Source: Bordetella sp. FB-8
GTDB lineage: Bacteria > Pseudomonadota > Gammaproteobacteria > Burkholderiales > Burkholderiaceae_B
Length of the DNA: 64,000 bases
Assembly: GCF_000382185.1 (NCBI RefSeq)
Contig: NZ_KB907784.1
Coordinates: 1,387,308 to 1,451,307, forward strand
Direction of reading: 5' to 3'
The notes below the pieces were generated by a model. It was not told the origin of the DNA and did not search any database. It saw only the letters and a list, made by a program, of their open reading frames with translations. Each line of letters starts with the position of its first letter. Within the stretch, counting starts at the first letter, position 1. A program made the position numbers and the translations under genes. Shown one piece after another: positions 25,929-35,728 of the stretch.

Positions 25929-26909
25929 ATGAACAAGACTTCCATCACCCTGAGCGAATGCGCCAAGACCTGGCCGGATGGCACGCGCGCCCTGCAGCCG
26001 TTCGATCTGCGCGTCAGCGGCGGCGAGATTCTCGCCCTGCTGGGTCCTTCGGGCTGCGGCAAGACCACCCTGCTGCGCATGATCTGCGGGCTCGAGCGCA
26101 GCGACGCGGGCGGCAAAATCTACTACGGCGAAGAAGACGTCACGCAATTGCCGCCCGAGCAGCGCGGCGCCGGCGTGGTGTTCCAGAACTACGCGCTGTT
26201 TCCCAATATGAGCGTGGTCGACAACGTGGCCTACGGCCTGCGCGTGCGCGGCCAGGCTGCCGACAGCCGAAAGCGGCGCGCCATGGACATGCTTGCGCTG
26301 GTGCGCATGACGGAATTCGCCGGGCGCAACGTGACCCAGTTGTCGGGCGGGCAGCGCCAGCGCGTCGCCCTGGCCCGGGCCTTGGCCATCGAGCCGCGCG
26401 TGCTGCTGCTCGACGAGCCGCTGACCGCGCTCGATGCCAAGCTGCGCGAGCACCTGCGCGTGGAACTGGCGCAAATGCTGCACGAACTGGGTGTCACGAC
26501 CGTCATCGTCACGCATGATCAGGAGGAGGCCATGATGCTGGGCGACCGCATCGCCGTGATGTCCGCCGGCTGCATCGAGCAGATCGGCACGGCCGAGGCG
26601 CTGTACCGCCAGCCGGCCACCGACTTCGTGGGGGAATTCCTGGGCACCTTGTGCCATGTGCGCGCCGCCCTCGAAGACGGTCTGCTGGCGCCGGGCGTCG
26701 GCGAGCTGGCGTTTCGCCCGCATCACGCGGTGCTGTTGGCGCCGCAGCCCCGGGCGCTGCAGGTGCGTGTGTTGGCGCGCTTTTTCCTGGGCGGCTCGGT
26801 GCGTTACGAGCTGGCCTTGCCTGACGAGCAGCGCTTTTCGGCCGTGACGCCCGCCGACAGTGTCCACCAGGCAGGCGATAGGGTCAGCGTCAGGCTGGTC
26901 CAATCCTAG
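25929..26909 (+). CDS. ABC importer 1: ATP-binding protein
   Basis: A 326-residue ATPase with the Walker A GPSGCGKTT, Q-loop FQNYALFPNM, signature LSGGQRQRVALARALA, Walker B VLLLDEPLTALD and switch His TVIVTHDQEEAMML. A C-terminal TOBE-like regulatory domain follows after residue ~240. It energises the importer made with the two permeases upstream. The gene order binding protein - permease - permease - ATPase is complete. Confidence 0.95.
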   Translation: MNKTSITLSECAKTWPDGTRALQPFDLRVSGGEILALLGPSGCGKTTLLRMICGLERSDAGGKIYYGEEDVTQLPPEQRGAGVVFQNYALFPNMSVVDNVAYGLRVRGQAADSRKRRAMDMLALVRMTEFAGRNVTQLSGGQRQRVALARALAIEPRVLLLDEPLTALDAKLREHLRVELAQMLHELGVTTVIVTHDQEEAMMLGDRIAVMSAGCIEQIGTAEALYRQPATDFVGEFLGTLCHVRAALEDGLLAPGVGELAFRPHHAVLLAPQPRALQVRVLARFFLGGSVRYELALPDEQRFSAVTPADSVHQAGDRVSVRLVQS

Positions 26910-26950
26910 ACGCCTTCGATTTCCTGCTAGATCATTTCAGGATGCACAAT

Positions 26951-27772
26951 ATGCTCATTGCCCAGATTTCCGACATGCATATCCGCATGCCCGGACAGAA
27001 GGCCTATCGTGTGGTCGAGACCGACCGCTATCTGCCGCCCGCCGTTCAGGCCATCAATGCGCTGGATCCGCTGCCCGACCGGGTGATCGTCAGCGGCGAC
27101 CTCACCGACTTCGGCCGGCCCGCCGAGTACGCGCACTTGCGCCAGATGCTCGACGGCCTGCGCATGCCCTACTACCTGCTAGCTGGCAATCACGACGAGC
27201 GTACGCAGCTTGCGCAGTCGTTCGAACATCTGCCCTATTTGCAGGGGACGGGGGAATTCCTGCAGTACACGATCGAGGATCTTCCCGTTCGCCTGATCAC
27301 ACTCGATACCGTGGTGCCCAAGGCCAGCCACGGCGCGCTGTGCGAGCGCCGGCTGACCTGGCTGGCGGACCGCCTGGCCGAGCAGCCAGCCAGGCCCACC
27401 ATCGTGGCCATGCATCATCCGCCTTTCGCCACGGGCATCGGGCATATGGACAAGATCGGTCTGCTGCAAGGTGCGCAGGCCCTGCAGGCGCTGGTGGCGC
27501 GCCATCCGAATATCGAGCGCATCCTGTGCGGCCACCTGCATCGCACCATCTTTCGCCGCTTCGGCGGTACGGTGGTTTCCACCTGCCCGAGTCCCGCGCA
27601 TCAAGTGGTGCTGGACCTGCGGCCCCAGGGGCCTTCGGCCTTCGTCATGGAGCCCCCGGGATTTCATTTGCACCACTGGTGTGATGGCGCTCTCAATACG
27701 CACCATGCCTATATCGACGGCTATCCGGGCCCCTACCCGTTTCATGAAGACGGCGCGCTGATCGACGAGTAG
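26951..27772 (+). CDS. GpdQ-like metallophosphodiesterase
   Basis: A 273-residue binuclear metallophosphoesterase close in length and layout to GpdQ, the glycerophosphodiesterase. The metal ligands are in ISDMHIRMPG, SGDLTDFGRP, GNHDE, AMHHPPF and CGHLHRTIF. It has no signal peptide and acts in the cytosol. It lies between two complete ABC importers and most likely cleaves the imported phosphodiester. The start at 26951 (MLIAQISDMH) is favoured, since the family opens directly at the first metal strand; an in-frame Met three codons upstream is possible. Confidence 0.87.
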   Translation: MLIAQISDMHIRMPGQKAYRVVETDRYLPPAVQAINALDPLPDRVIVSGDLTDFGRPAEYAHLRQMLDGLRMPYYLLAGNHDERTQLAQSFEHLPYLQGTGEFLQYTIEDLPVRLITLDTVVPKASHGALCERRLTWLADRLAEQPARPTIVAMHHPPFATGIGHMDKIGLLQGAQALQALVARHPNIERILCGHLHRTIFRRFGGTVVSTCPSPAHQVVLDLRPQGPSAFVMEPPGFHLHHWCDGALNTHHAYIDGYPGPYPFHEDGALIDE

Positions 27773-27803
27773 GCGCAGTGGCGATTTGACACGCGGCGGT
27801 CAT

Positions 27804-27847
27804 CTTGGGGCTGCAGAATGAAAAGGTTTTCATTCTGTAGCCCCAAG
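27804..27847. promoter_or_regulatory. 44-bp inverted repeat containing a LacI-type operator
   Basis: Two 21-base arms (outer part CTTGGGGCT, inner part AGAATGAAAA) flank a central GG and match except for one pair, which can form G-U in RNA. The middle, TGAAAAGGTTTTCA at 27819-27832, repeats the operator half-sites found at 22064-22077. It lies 20 bp before the start of the second ABC operon. It could be operator, terminator of the first operon, or both. Confidence 0.75.
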
Positions 27848-27867
27848 TCTTCAAGGATTCCGGCCAC

Positions 27868-28932
27868 GTGATGCTCGTCCTGCAAAATCTCGGCAAGCAA
27901 TACGCGGGAAATGTCGCGGTCGACGGCGTGAACCTGCACGCGCCGGCAGGCAGCTTCACGGCCCTGCTGGGACCCTCGGGCTGCGGAAAATCGACCACTC
28001 TGCGCATGATCGCAGGCCTGGATACGCCGACATCCGGCCGCATCCTGATAGGTGGACGCGACGTCACCGCGCTTGCGCCCGCTCAGCGGCGGGTTGCCAT
28101 GGTGTTCCAGTCGTATGCGCTGTTTCCGCACTTGTCGGTGCGCGAGAATATCCTGTTCGGCTTGCGCGTGCGCAAGGAACCCAAGCGCGACTATGAACGC
28201 CGTCTGTCGCGCGTGGCGGGCCTGCTGGGCCTGGCCACGCTGCTCGAGCGCAAGCCCGCGCAGCTCTCGGGCGGTCAGCAGCAGCGCGTGGCCCTGGGGC
28301 GCGCGGTTATTTCCGAGGCGCCCGTCTGCCTGATGGACGAACCCCTGTCCAACCTCGACGCCCAACTGCGGCAAGACATGCGCCGTGAAATTCGAGGCCT
28401 GCAGCAGGAGCTGGCAATAACCATGGTGTACGTCACCCACGATCAGACCGAAGCCATGAGCATGGCCGACCAGGTCGTACTGCTCAATGCCGGCCGCATT
28501 GAACAACAAGGTACGCCCCAAGAACTCTACACGCGTCCGGCCACGCCGTTCGCGGCGCGCTTCATCGGCACGCCGCCCATGAATCTGGTTGCGCTCGAAT
28601 CCATGTTCGACCAGCGCGTCATTCGCGGAACCCATGGACCCGGCATCGCGGGGGCGCCTCGCGGCGCGCGCGTGCTGGGTCTGAGGCCCGAGCATGTGCG
28701 GCTCGATGCCGCCGGCCTGCCGGCGCAGATCGAGGACGTGGAGTACTTCGGCGCCGACTCCATCGCTACCTGCCGCGTGGGCGATTGCCGCGTGGCGGTG
28801 CGGGTGGGCGGCCATCTGCGCGCCGAGCGCGGCGTACGTACTGGCTTGGCCTGGGACGCCGGGCACCAGCATTTCTTTGCCGACGACACTCTCAATTCAG
28901 AGGAAGACAACCCATGCGACGCATCGTCCTGA
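27868..28932 (+). CDS. ABC importer 2: ATP-binding protein (UgpC/MalK type)
   Basis: A 354-residue ATPase of the CUT1 class: Walker A GPSGCGKSTT, FQSYALFPHL, signature LSGGQQQRVALGRAV, Walker B VCLMDEPLSNLD, YVTHDQTEAM, and a C-terminal TOBE region with GLRPEHVRL. UgpC and MalK share this form. GTG at 27868 and ATG at 27871 are both possible starts; AAGGA suits the GTG better. It overlaps the binding-protein gene by 19 bp. It should power the importer encoded downstream. Confidence 0.93.
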   Translation: MMLVLQNLGKQYAGNVAVDGVNLHAPAGSFTALLGPSGCGKSTTLRMIAGLDTPTSGRILIGGRDVTALAPAQRRVAMVFQSYALFPHLSVRENILFGLRVRKEPKRDYERRLSRVAGLLGLATLLERKPAQLSGGQQQRVALGRAVISEAPVCLMDEPLSNLDAQLRQDMRREIRGLQQELAITMVYVTHDQTEAMSMADQVVLLNAGRIEQQGTPQELYTRPATPFAARFIGTPPMNLVALESMFDQRVIRGTHGPGIAGAPRGARVLGLRPEHVRLDAAGLPAQIEDVEYFGADSIATCRVGDCRVAVRVGGHLRAERGVRTGLAWDAGHQHFFADDTLNSEEDNPCDASS

Positions 28933-30206
28933 AATCCCTTGCGGCCGGCCTTCTGGGCACGGCGGTCCTGCCCGTTCACGCACAGCAGCCGGTGGACGTG
29001 CAGTTCTACTACCCAGTGGCCGTGGGCGGCCCCATCACCAAGATCGTCGACGATATGGCGGCGCAGTTCAACAAGGAGAACCCCGACATCCGCATCAAGC
29101 CGGTCTATTCGGGCTCCTACCAGGATTCCATCGCCAAGGCCCTGACCGCGTTCAAGGGCGGTACGCCGCCGCAGCTGGCCGTGCTCCTGTCGACCGACAT
29201 GTTCACGCTGGTCGACGAAAACGCCATCGTGCCCATCGACAGCATGATGAAGACCGATGCCGACAAGAAGTGGCTGGGCGGCTTCTACGACGCCTTCATG
29301 CAAAACAGCCGAACCGGAGGCCACGTCTGGGGCGTGCCTTTCCAACGCTCGACCATCGTTGCCTACTACAACAAGGACCTGTTCAAGCAGGCCGGCCTCG
29401 ACCCGGACCACGGCCCCGCCACCTGGGCCGAACTGGTGAGCGACGCCAGCAAGCTCACCAAGAAGGATGCCGCGGGCAACGTCACGCAGTGGGGCCTGGA
29501 AATCCCCTCGGGCGGCGCTTTCGCCTACTGGCTCTTCCAGGCGCTCACCACGCCCAACGACGCCATGCTCATGAACCAGGCCGGCAATCGGGTCTACCTG
29601 GACAAGCCTGCCGTGATCGAGGCTGCCCAGTTCTGGCATGACCTGGCCTACAAGGACGGCGTCATGCCCAAGGGCACCATTGACTGGGGCACTACGCCCA
29701 AGGATTTCCTGGAGAAGAAGGCTGCCATGATCTGGACAACCACCGGCAATCTGACCAACATCGCCAGCAACGCCAGCTTTCCCTTCGGTGTGGCGATGAT
29801 GCCCAGGAACAAGCGCGGGGGCAGTCCCACGGGCGGCGGCAACTTCTATATCTTCAAGTCGGGCACGCCGGCCCAGCAGGCCGCGGCGCTCAAGTTCGTG
29901 CAATGGGCCACCACGCCCGAGCACGCGGCTGACTGGGGCATCGCCACCGGCTACGTGGCCGTGACGCCGGCCGCCTGGCAGACCGAAAAAATGAAGCAGT
30001 ACGTCGCCAAGATGCCCGCCGCCGCCGTCGCGCGCGACCAACTGGCCGTGAGCGTGGCCGAGTTCTCCACACACGACAACCAGCGCGTGACCAAGGTGCT
30101 CAACGACGCGCTGCAGGCCATGCTGACCAATGCCAAGACGCCCAGGCAAGCCCTGCAAGACGCGCAGAAGCAAGCCGATCGCCTGCTGCGTCCCTACCAA
30201 CAATAG
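28914..30206 (+). CDS. ABC importer 2: UgpB-like periplasmic binding protein
   Basis: A 430-residue CUT1-class binding protein with signal peptide (MRRIVLKSLAAGLLGTAVLPVHAQ) and a mature form resembling UgpB, the sn-glycerol-3-phosphate/glycerophosphodiester receptor: VQFYYPVAVGGPITKIVDD, GVPFQRSTIVAYYNKDLFKQAGLDP, MMPRNKRGGSPTGGGNFYIF. Ligand assignment is inferred from the family and from the GpdQ-like gene just upstream. It is followed by two permease genes. Confidence 0.85.
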   Translation: MRRIVLKSLAAGLLGTAVLPVHAQQPVDVQFYYPVAVGGPITKIVDDMAAQFNKENPDIRIKPVYSGSYQDSIAKALTAFKGGTPPQLAVLLSTDMFTLVDENAIVPIDSMMKTDADKKWLGGFYDAFMQNSRTGGHVWGVPFQRSTIVAYYNKDLFKQAGLDPDHGPATWAELVSDASKLTKKDAAGNVTQWGLEIPSGGAFAYWLFQALTTPNDAMLMNQAGNRVYLDKPAVIEAAQFWHDLAYKDGVMPKGTIDWGTTPKDFLEKKAAMIWTTTGNLTNIASNASFPFGVAMMPRNKRGGSPTGGGNFYIFKSGTPAQQAAALKFVQWATTPEHAADWGIATGYVAVTPAAWQTEKMKQYVAKMPAAAVARDQLAVSVAEFSTHDNQRVTKVLNDALQAMLTNAKTPRQALQDAQKQADRLLRPYQQ

Positions 30207-30236
30207 CCAAGGCCGACAGGCGAGGGACGCGGGCGA

Positions 30237-31112
30237 ATGAGCCGTGCGATGCAAACGGTATATGGCTGGCTGCTGCTGCTGCCGGCCGTCGTTCTGCTCG
30301 CGGCGTTCACGCATTATCCGGCCCTGGCCACGCTTTGGCACAGCCTGCATTCCACGCCCATGGGCAGCCGCCCGTCCCGCTTCGTGGGCCTGGACAACTA
30401 TGCAGCCCTGTTTGATGACAACGTGTTCTGGCAGGCACTGCGCAACAACCTGGTCTACGCCCTGGGGACCGTTCCGGTGTCCATCGCGCTGGCGCTGGCC
30501 ATGGCGCTGTGGGTCGACGGCAGGCTGCCGGGCCGCGGCCTGCTGCGCATGGCCTACTTCACCCCCACCGTGCTGCCCATGGTGGCGGTGGCCAATATCT
30601 GGCTTTTCTTCTATACCCCGCAATACGGCCTGATCGCGCAGGCGATGCATGGACTCGGTCTGCCGGACATCAACTGGCTGGGCAGGCGCGACACAGTACT
30701 GCCCGCGCTCATGGTCGTGGGGATATGGAAGGAATCCGGCTTTTTCATGATCTTCTACCTGGCCGCCCTGCAGGCGGTTCCGCCTTCGCTGCGCGAAGCG
30801 GCCATGCTTGAGGGCGCCTCGCGCTGGCAGTACTTGCGGCGCGTGCTGTGGCCGCTACTCATGCCCACTACGCTGTTCGTGCTGATCAATGCGCTGATCA
30901 ATGCCTTTCGCTTGGTCGACCACGTCGTGGTGATGACGCACGGCGGACCCGACAACGCCAGCATGTTGCTGCTCTATTACATCTATCAAGTTGGGTTCAG
31001 CTTCTGGGACACGGGCTATGCCGCGACGCTTACCGTCGTTCTGCTGGCTATTCTCTGCACGATTGCCGCGGTGAAGTTCCGCTGGCTCGATCGCAAGACA
31101 CACTATCAATGA
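30237..31112 (+). CDS. ABC importer 2: UgpA-like permease
   Basis: A 291-residue CUT1-class permease with about six transmembrane helices and the EAA loop LREAAMLEGASRWQYLRRVLWPLLMPTTLF. It overlaps the next permease gene by ATGA and lies 30 bp after the binding-protein gene. The pattern MTHGGPDNASMLLLYYIYQVGF is typical of UgpA/MalF relatives. Confidence 0.9.
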   Translation: MSRAMQTVYGWLLLLPAVVLLAAFTHYPALATLWHSLHSTPMGSRPSRFVGLDNYAALFDDNVFWQALRNNLVYALGTVPVSIALALAMALWVDGRLPGRGLLRMAYFTPTVLPMVAVANIWLFFYTPQYGLIAQAMHGLGLPDINWLGRRDTVLPALMVVGIWKESGFFMIFYLAALQAVPPSLREAAMLEGASRWQYLRRVLWPLLMPTTLFVLINALINAFRLVDHVVVMTHGGPDNASMLLLYYIYQVGFSFWDTGYAATLTVVLLAILCTIAAVKFRWLDRKTHYQ

Positions 31113-31930
31113 AGATCCGCATGCATCGCGCGAACCGTGTGCTGGACACGCTGGGTGCCTGGCTGCTGGGCATTCTGTGGATATCGCCGCTGTTCTATTC
31201 GTTCTGGGCGGCCTTTCATCCGCCGGCCTACGCCACGCATTTTGATCTGCTCGCGCCGCTGACCCTGCACAATTTCGCCCGGGCCTGGGCGGCCGCACCG
31301 TTCGCGCGCTACTTCCTCAACACGTTCTTGCTGGTGACCATGGTGCTGGCCGCGCAGCTGGTGCTGTCCACGCTGGCCGGCTACGCCTTCGCGCGCCTGC
31401 AGTTCCGGGGCCGCGACACGCTCTTCATGCTGGTGCTGCTGCAGCTGATGGTGATGCCCGACATCCTGCTGGTCGAGAATTACCGCACGATAAGCTGGCT
31501 GGGGGTGCGTGACACGGTGTTTGCCATCGGCCTGCCCTATTTCGCCTCGGCCTTCGGCATCTTCCTGCTGCGGCAGACTTTCAAGACGGTGCCGCGCGAA
31601 CTCGAGGAGGCCGCGCGGGTGGAGGGCGCGAACCCGCTGCAGGTGCTGATGAAGGTGTTCGTGCCGCTGGCCAGGCCGGTGTACGTGGCCTACGGCCTGG
31701 TGTCGGTGAGCACGCACTGGAACAATTTTCTGTGGCCGCTCATCATCACCGATTCTGTGAACACGCGCCCGCTGACAGTGGGGCTGCAGGTGTTCTCATC
31801 GACCGACCAGGGCATAGACTGGTCGGTGATCACCGCAGCCACGCTGATGTCCGCGGCGCCGCTGCTGGTGGCCTTCCTGCTGTTTCAGCGGCAATTCGTG
31901 CAGTCGTTCATGCGGGCGGGGATACGCTGA
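31109..31930 (+). CDS. ABC importer 2: UgpE-like permease
   Basis: A 273-residue CUT1-class permease, partner of the preceding one, with the EAA loop LEEAARVEGANPLQVLMKVFVPLARPVYVAYG and about six hydrophobic segments. It is the last gene of the operon that starts with the ATPase. It ends 52 bp before the convergent DUF1840 gene; a GC-rich repeat (GCCGGC runs) lies between, with no T-run. Confidence 0.9.
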   Translation: MKIRMHRANRVLDTLGAWLLGILWISPLFYSFWAAFHPPAYATHFDLLAPLTLHNFARAWAAAPFARYFLNTFLLVTMVLAAQLVLSTLAGYAFARLQFRGRDTLFMLVLLQLMVMPDILLVENYRTISWLGVRDTVFAIGLPYFASAFGIFLLRQTFKTVPRELEEAARVEGANPLQVLMKVFVPLARPVYVAYGLVSVSTHWNNFLWPLIITDSVNTRPLTVGLQVFSSTDQGIDWSVITAATLMSAAPLLVAFLLFQRQFVQSFMRAGIR

Positions 31931-31982
31931 GGCCGGCGGCCGGCCGGGGTTTGCGCCGGCTGGCGGGAAGGGGCGCAAGCGC

Positions 31983-32306
31983 TCAGCCGTGCGCGCGTTC
32001 CCAGAGGATGTCGGTATTGGCATCCAGCGCTTTGCGCATCATGTCCAGCAGCGGAAATGCGCGCTGGCGCAGCGTGACCTTGGCATGGCGGTGATCGATC
32101 TCGTCGTCGTCGGGCATGGGCGTCGGGGATGCATGCACGGCGGCTTCCAGGCCGGCAATCGCGGCAGGCAGCTGGTCGTGCGTGAATACGCCCAGGACGG
32201 GAAAATCGCCACCGATTGCCTTGCCCGCGGCACGCAGCAGCGGAGTCGCATCGTCCACGCGCATCATGACGTCGGCGCAGGCTTTGGAATGAAATTTAAT
32301 CAACAT
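31983..32306 (-). CDS. DUF1840 family protein
   Basis: A 107-residue cytosolic protein of DUF1840, a family found mainly in beta-proteobacteria: LIKFHSKACADVMMRVDDATPLLRAAGK and a C-terminal HAKVTLRQRAFPLLDMMRKALDANTDILWE. The function is unknown. It is convergent with the ABC operon and divergent from argS. Confidence 0.88.
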   Translation of the reverse strand: MLIKFHSKACADVMMRVDDATPLLRAAGKAIGGDFPVLGVFTHDQLPAAIAGLEAAVHASPTPMPDDDEIDHRHAKVTLRQRAFPLLDMMRKALDANTDILWERAHG

Positions 32307-32430
32307 CGTGCAATTCCTTTCCAGATGATTTCATCTATAACCCTAACTCAAGCTGGCCGGCTCCGCTAGTGCGGGGCTTGGGAACGATTCGCGGTTATGA
32401 TTCACCGTATTTCCCAACGCAATTTTCCCC

Positions 32431-34116
32431 ATGCTCCCCGAGCAACAGCAACAACTCATTTCCCTGATCCAGGCTTCAGTCGCGCGCCTTGTTCCTGACG
32501 CGCAGCCGAACGTTCAGCTCGAGCGCCCCAAAGTCGCCGCGCATGGCGATGTCGCCACCAATGTCGCCATGCAGCTGGCCAAGCCGGCCAAGCGCAATCC
32601 GCGCGAACTGGCCCAGGCGCTGGTCGACGTTCTCATGGCCGAGCCCGCTTCGCGCGCGTTGGTCGAGGCTGCCGAGATCGCCGGCCCCGGCTTCATCAAT
32701 CTGCGCCTGACGGTCTCTGCCCGCCAGGCCGTGATCGCCGCCGTGGCCGCGCAGGGCGAGGCCTATGGTCGTGCCCAGGCCACGGGCGAGAAGGTGCTGG
32801 TCGAATTCGTCTCGGCCAACCCCACCGGTCCCCTGCACGTGGGCCATGCACGCCAGGCAGCCCTGGGCGACGCCATCTGCCGCCTGTACGAAGCCCGCGG
32901 CTGGAGCGTGACCCGCGAGTTCTACTACAACGACGCGGGCAACCAGATCCACAATCTGGCCGTGAGCGTGCAGGCGCGCGCGCGCGGCATCGGCGTGGAC
33001 GCGCCCGAATGGCCGGCCGACGGCTACAAGGGCGACTACATTGCCGACGTCGCCAACGACTACCTCGCGCGCAAGTCGGTGCAGGCGGCCGATGGCCAGG
33101 CCATCCTGGCCAGCGGCGATCTCGACGATTTCGAGGACATCCGCCGGTTCGCCGTGGCCTATCTGCGCCGCGAGCAGGACCTGGACCTGCAGGCCTTCGG
33201 CCTGAGCTTCGACAACTTCTATCTCGAGAGTGCGCTCTATACATCGGGCCGCGTCGAGGAAACGGTCAAGACGCTCATCGCCAAGGGGCACACCTATGAG
33301 CAGGACGGCGCGCTGTGGCTGCGCACCACCGAGCTGGGCACCGGCGACGACAAAGACCGCGTGATGCGCAAGAGCGAAGGCGGCTACACCTATTTCGTAC
33401 CCGACGTCGCCTATCACAAGGCCAAGTGGGAGCGGGGCTTTCACCACGCGGTCAACATCCAGGGCAGCGACCACCACGGCACCGTGGCGCGGGTGCGCGC
33501 CGGACTGCAAGGCCTGGAAGAAGGCATACCCAAGGACTTTCCCGCCTACGTGCTGCACAAGATGGTCAAGGTGATGCGCAACGGCGAGGAGGTCAAGATT
33601 TCCAAGCGCGCTGGCAGCTACGTCACCATGCGCGACCTGATCGACGATGTGGGCCGCGACGCCGTGCGCTACTTCCTCATGCAGCGCCGCGCCGATACCG
33701 AGTTCGTGTTCGACATCGACCTGGCCCTGTCCAAGAGCAACGAGAATCCGGTCTACTACATCCAGTACGCCCATGCGCGCATCTGCACCATGATCGCCAA
33801 TTCGGGCGCGCCGGCGGCCGACATCGCCGCGGCCGACGCGGCGCTGCTCACCGCGCCCAGCGAATTCGCGCTGATGCAGCGCCTGGCCGAATTCCCGGCC
33901 ATGGTGGCGCTGGCCGCACAGGAGCTTGCGCCACACCACGTGGCCTTCTGGCTGAACGACTGCGCGGCGGATCTGCACACCTGGTACTCCGCCTGCCGCG
34001 TACTGGTCGAGGACACGGCTTTGAAGCTTGCCCGCCTGCGCCTGGCTGACACCACGCGCCAGGTTCTGGCCAATGGTCTGGCATTGCTGGGCGTATCGGC
34101 GCCGCAGAGCATGTAA
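32431..34116 (+). CDS. argS: Arginyl-tRNA synthetase
   Basis: A 561-residue class I aminoacyl-tRNA synthetase. It has the N-terminal Arg-specific additional domain, the HIGH motif as [11 protein letters not shown], the KMSKS counterpart as [12 protein letters not shown], and the C-terminal DALR anticodon-binding domain ending [16 protein letters not shown]. The length is normal. It is followed 35 bp later by a SPOR-domain gene and then dsbA, an order conserved in related beta-proteobacteria. Confidence 0.98.
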   Translation: MLPEQQQQLISLIQASVARLVPDAQPNVQLERPKVAAHGDVATNVAMQLAKPAKRNPRELAQALVDVLMAEPASRALVEAAEIAGPGFINLRLTVSARQAVIAAVAAQGEAYGRAQATGEKVLVEFVSANPTGPLHVGHARQAALGDAICRLYEARGWSVTREFYYNDAGNQIHNLAVSVQARARGIGVDAPEWPADGYKGDYIADVANDYLARKSVQAADGQAILASGDLDDFEDIRRFAVAYLRREQDLDLQAFGLSFDNFYLESALYTSGRVEETVKTLIAKGHTYEQDGALWLRTTELGTGDDKDRVMRKSEGGYTYFVPDVAYHKAKWERGFHHAVNIQGSDHHGTVARVRAGLQGLEEGIPKDFPAYVLHKMVKVMRNGEEVKISKRAGSYVTMRDLIDDVGRDAVRYFLMQRRADTEFVFDIDLALSKSNENPVYYIQYAHARICTMIANSGAPAADIAAADAALLTAPSEFALMQRLAEFPAMVALAAQELAPHHVAFWLNDCAADLHTWYSACRVLVEDTALKLARLRLADTTRQVLANGLALLGVSAPQSM

Positions 34117-34151
34117 TTCGCAGCCGCCCGTCAACGGATCCCTTTCAAACT

Positions 34152-34874
34152 ATGGCCTCGCAACGCAAAGCTTCCAGCGCTTCGGTCGGCAGCACGATGT
34201 ACGGTGTGCTTGCCGGTCTGCTGATCGGGCTGGCCATCGCGGCGGGCGTCGCTTTCTACGTGACGCGCGCGCCCATGCCTTTCGTCGACCGGGCTTCGCG
34301 GCAGCACGAGCCGGGCAAGATGCCCGACCTGAGCCAGGTCAATCCCAATCAAGGACTCTCCGGCGGCACGGTCACGGTGCCGCCCGTTCCCGTGCCCAGC
34401 GACGAGGAGGACGCGGCAAACAAGAAAACGGACGACCTGGGCGCGCTGATTGCCTCCCTTCCGCCTTCCGACAGCAAGCCGTCATCCACCCCGGCCGCGC
34501 CTGCGCCGGTGGTCTCGGCGCCCGTTCCGATTCCTGCCCCTGCCCCTTCCGTGCAGGCCAAGCCGGCCGCGGCGAGTCCGGCGCCGATCGTGTCCCTGCC
34601 GCCGGCTGCGGCGTCCAAAAACTCGCCTGCTCCGGCCGCTTCCGGCGAGGCCTATTTCCTGCAGGCCGGCGCCTACAGGCAATCGGCCGATGCGGAGTCG
34701 GTGCGAGCCCGCATTCTGCTTCTAGGCCTGAAGGCCGCGGTGCAGCGCGCGCAGGTCGGCGGCACGCAGTGGTACCGGGTGCGCGTGGGTCCCTACGGCA
34801 GGCTCGACGACATGAACCGCGCTCGCGTCACGCTGTCCGACAACAAAATCCAATCGACGGTCGTGCGCCAGTAG
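34152..34874 (+). CDS. FtsN-like SPOR-domain protein
   Basis: A 240-residue bitopic membrane protein: a short cytosolic N terminus, one transmembrane helix at about residues 18-38 (MYGVLAGLLIGLAIAAG), a Pro/Ala-rich periplasmic linker (residues ~70-165), and a C-terminal SPOR domain (YFLQAGAYRQSADAESVRARILLLGL...YRVRVGPYG). SPOR domains bind denuded peptidoglycan at the septum, so a role in cell division is likely. It lies between argS and dsbA. Confidence 0.9.
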   Translation: MASQRKASSASVGSTMYGVLAGLLIGLAIAAGVAFYVTRAPMPFVDRASRQHEPGKMPDLSQVNPNQGLSGGTVTVPPVPVPSDEEDAANKKTDDLGALIASLPPSDSKPSSTPAAPAPVVSAPVPIPAPAPSVQAKPAAASPAPIVSLPPAAASKNSPAPAASGEAYFLQAGAYRQSADAESVRARILLLGLKAAVQRAQVGGTQWYRVRVGPYGRLDDMNRARVTLSDNKIQSTVVRQ

Positions 34875-34958
34875 TCCCCGCCGATTGAACTTCCGGGCCC
34901 ATGTCCCGGTCCCATCTTCGGGCTCGCCAACCCCACTTTTTCAGGAAGACCCCACATC

Positions 34959-35612
34959 ATGTCCCGTATGCAGGCCAGTTCCCTTACCCGGCGCGCTTTC
35001 GTTGCCGCCACGATCGCCCTCGCGGGCCTGGGCTTCGCTTCGACCAGCCGGGCGCAGGCCGCTCAGCAGGCCTATCAGGTCGTTTCTCCCGCCCAGCCTT
35101 CCGACACCCCGGGCAAGATCGAGGTGCTCGAGTTCTTTGCCTATAACTGTCCGCACTGCTTCCACATGGAACCCATGGTGCTGGACTGGATCAAGACCGA
35201 ACCCAAGGATGTCGTTTTCAAGCAGATCCCGGTGGCGTGGAATGCGAGCATGAAGCCCATGCAGCAGCTTTACTACACGCTCAAGGCCATGAATCGGCTG
35301 GATCTGAGCCCCAAGGTGTTCGATGCCATCCACGTCCAGCACATCCCCTTGTTCACCAAGGGCCCCATGGTCGACTGGGCCGTCAAACAGGGATTGGATA
35401 AGGACAAGTTCGTGGCCGTATTCGATTCCTTCGCCGTGCAGAACGATGTGAAGCGGGCTGACGAGCTGACCCAGATCTACAATGTCGATGGAACTCCGTC
35501 CTATGCCGTGGGCGGCAAGTACCTGACCTCGCCCGTGCTGGCGGGCAACAGCTATGAAGGCGCCCTGCAGGAAGTCGACAAGCTGATTCCGATGGCGCGC
35601 GGCAGCAAGTAA
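34959..35612 (+). CDS. dsbA: Thiol:disulfide interchange protein DsbA
   Basis: A 217-residue periplasmic disulfide oxidase. The signal peptide carries a twin-arginine-like TRRAF start and ends near SRAQAA. The active site CPHC lies in [15 protein letters not shown], and the cis-proline loop is in [14 protein letters not shown]. The length fits the beta-proteobacterial DsbA group. A clear terminator follows at 35638, closing the argS - SPOR - dsbA run. Confidence 0.95.
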   Translation: MSRMQASSLTRRAFVAATIALAGLGFASTSRAQAAQQAYQVVSPAQPSDTPGKIEVLEFFAYNCPHCFHMEPMVLDWIKTEPKDVVFKQIPVAWNASMKPMQQLYYTLKAMNRLDLSPKVFDAIHVQHIPLFTKGPMVDWAVKQGLDKDKFVAVFDSFAVQNDVKRADELTQIYNVDGTPSYAVGGKYLTSPVLAGNSYEGALQEVDKLIPMARGSK

Positions 35613-35637
35613 TTTATTGAAGTCGCGCAGGCATAAG

Positions 35638-35669
35638 GCCGCATGGGGTTTTGTTCCATGCGGCTTTTT
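35638..35669 (+). terminator. Rho-independent terminator after dsbA
   Basis: GCCGCATGG and CCATGCGGC form a 9-bp stem with a 9-base loop, followed by TTTTT. It ends transcripts from the dsbA side; the next gene on the other strand ends at 35729. Confidence 0.88.
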
Positions 35670-35728
35670 CTTTTGTTTCGTCTTTGCGCTTTGCCCTGCC
35701 GGACGCCGGACTGCAAAGGGTGGATTGG

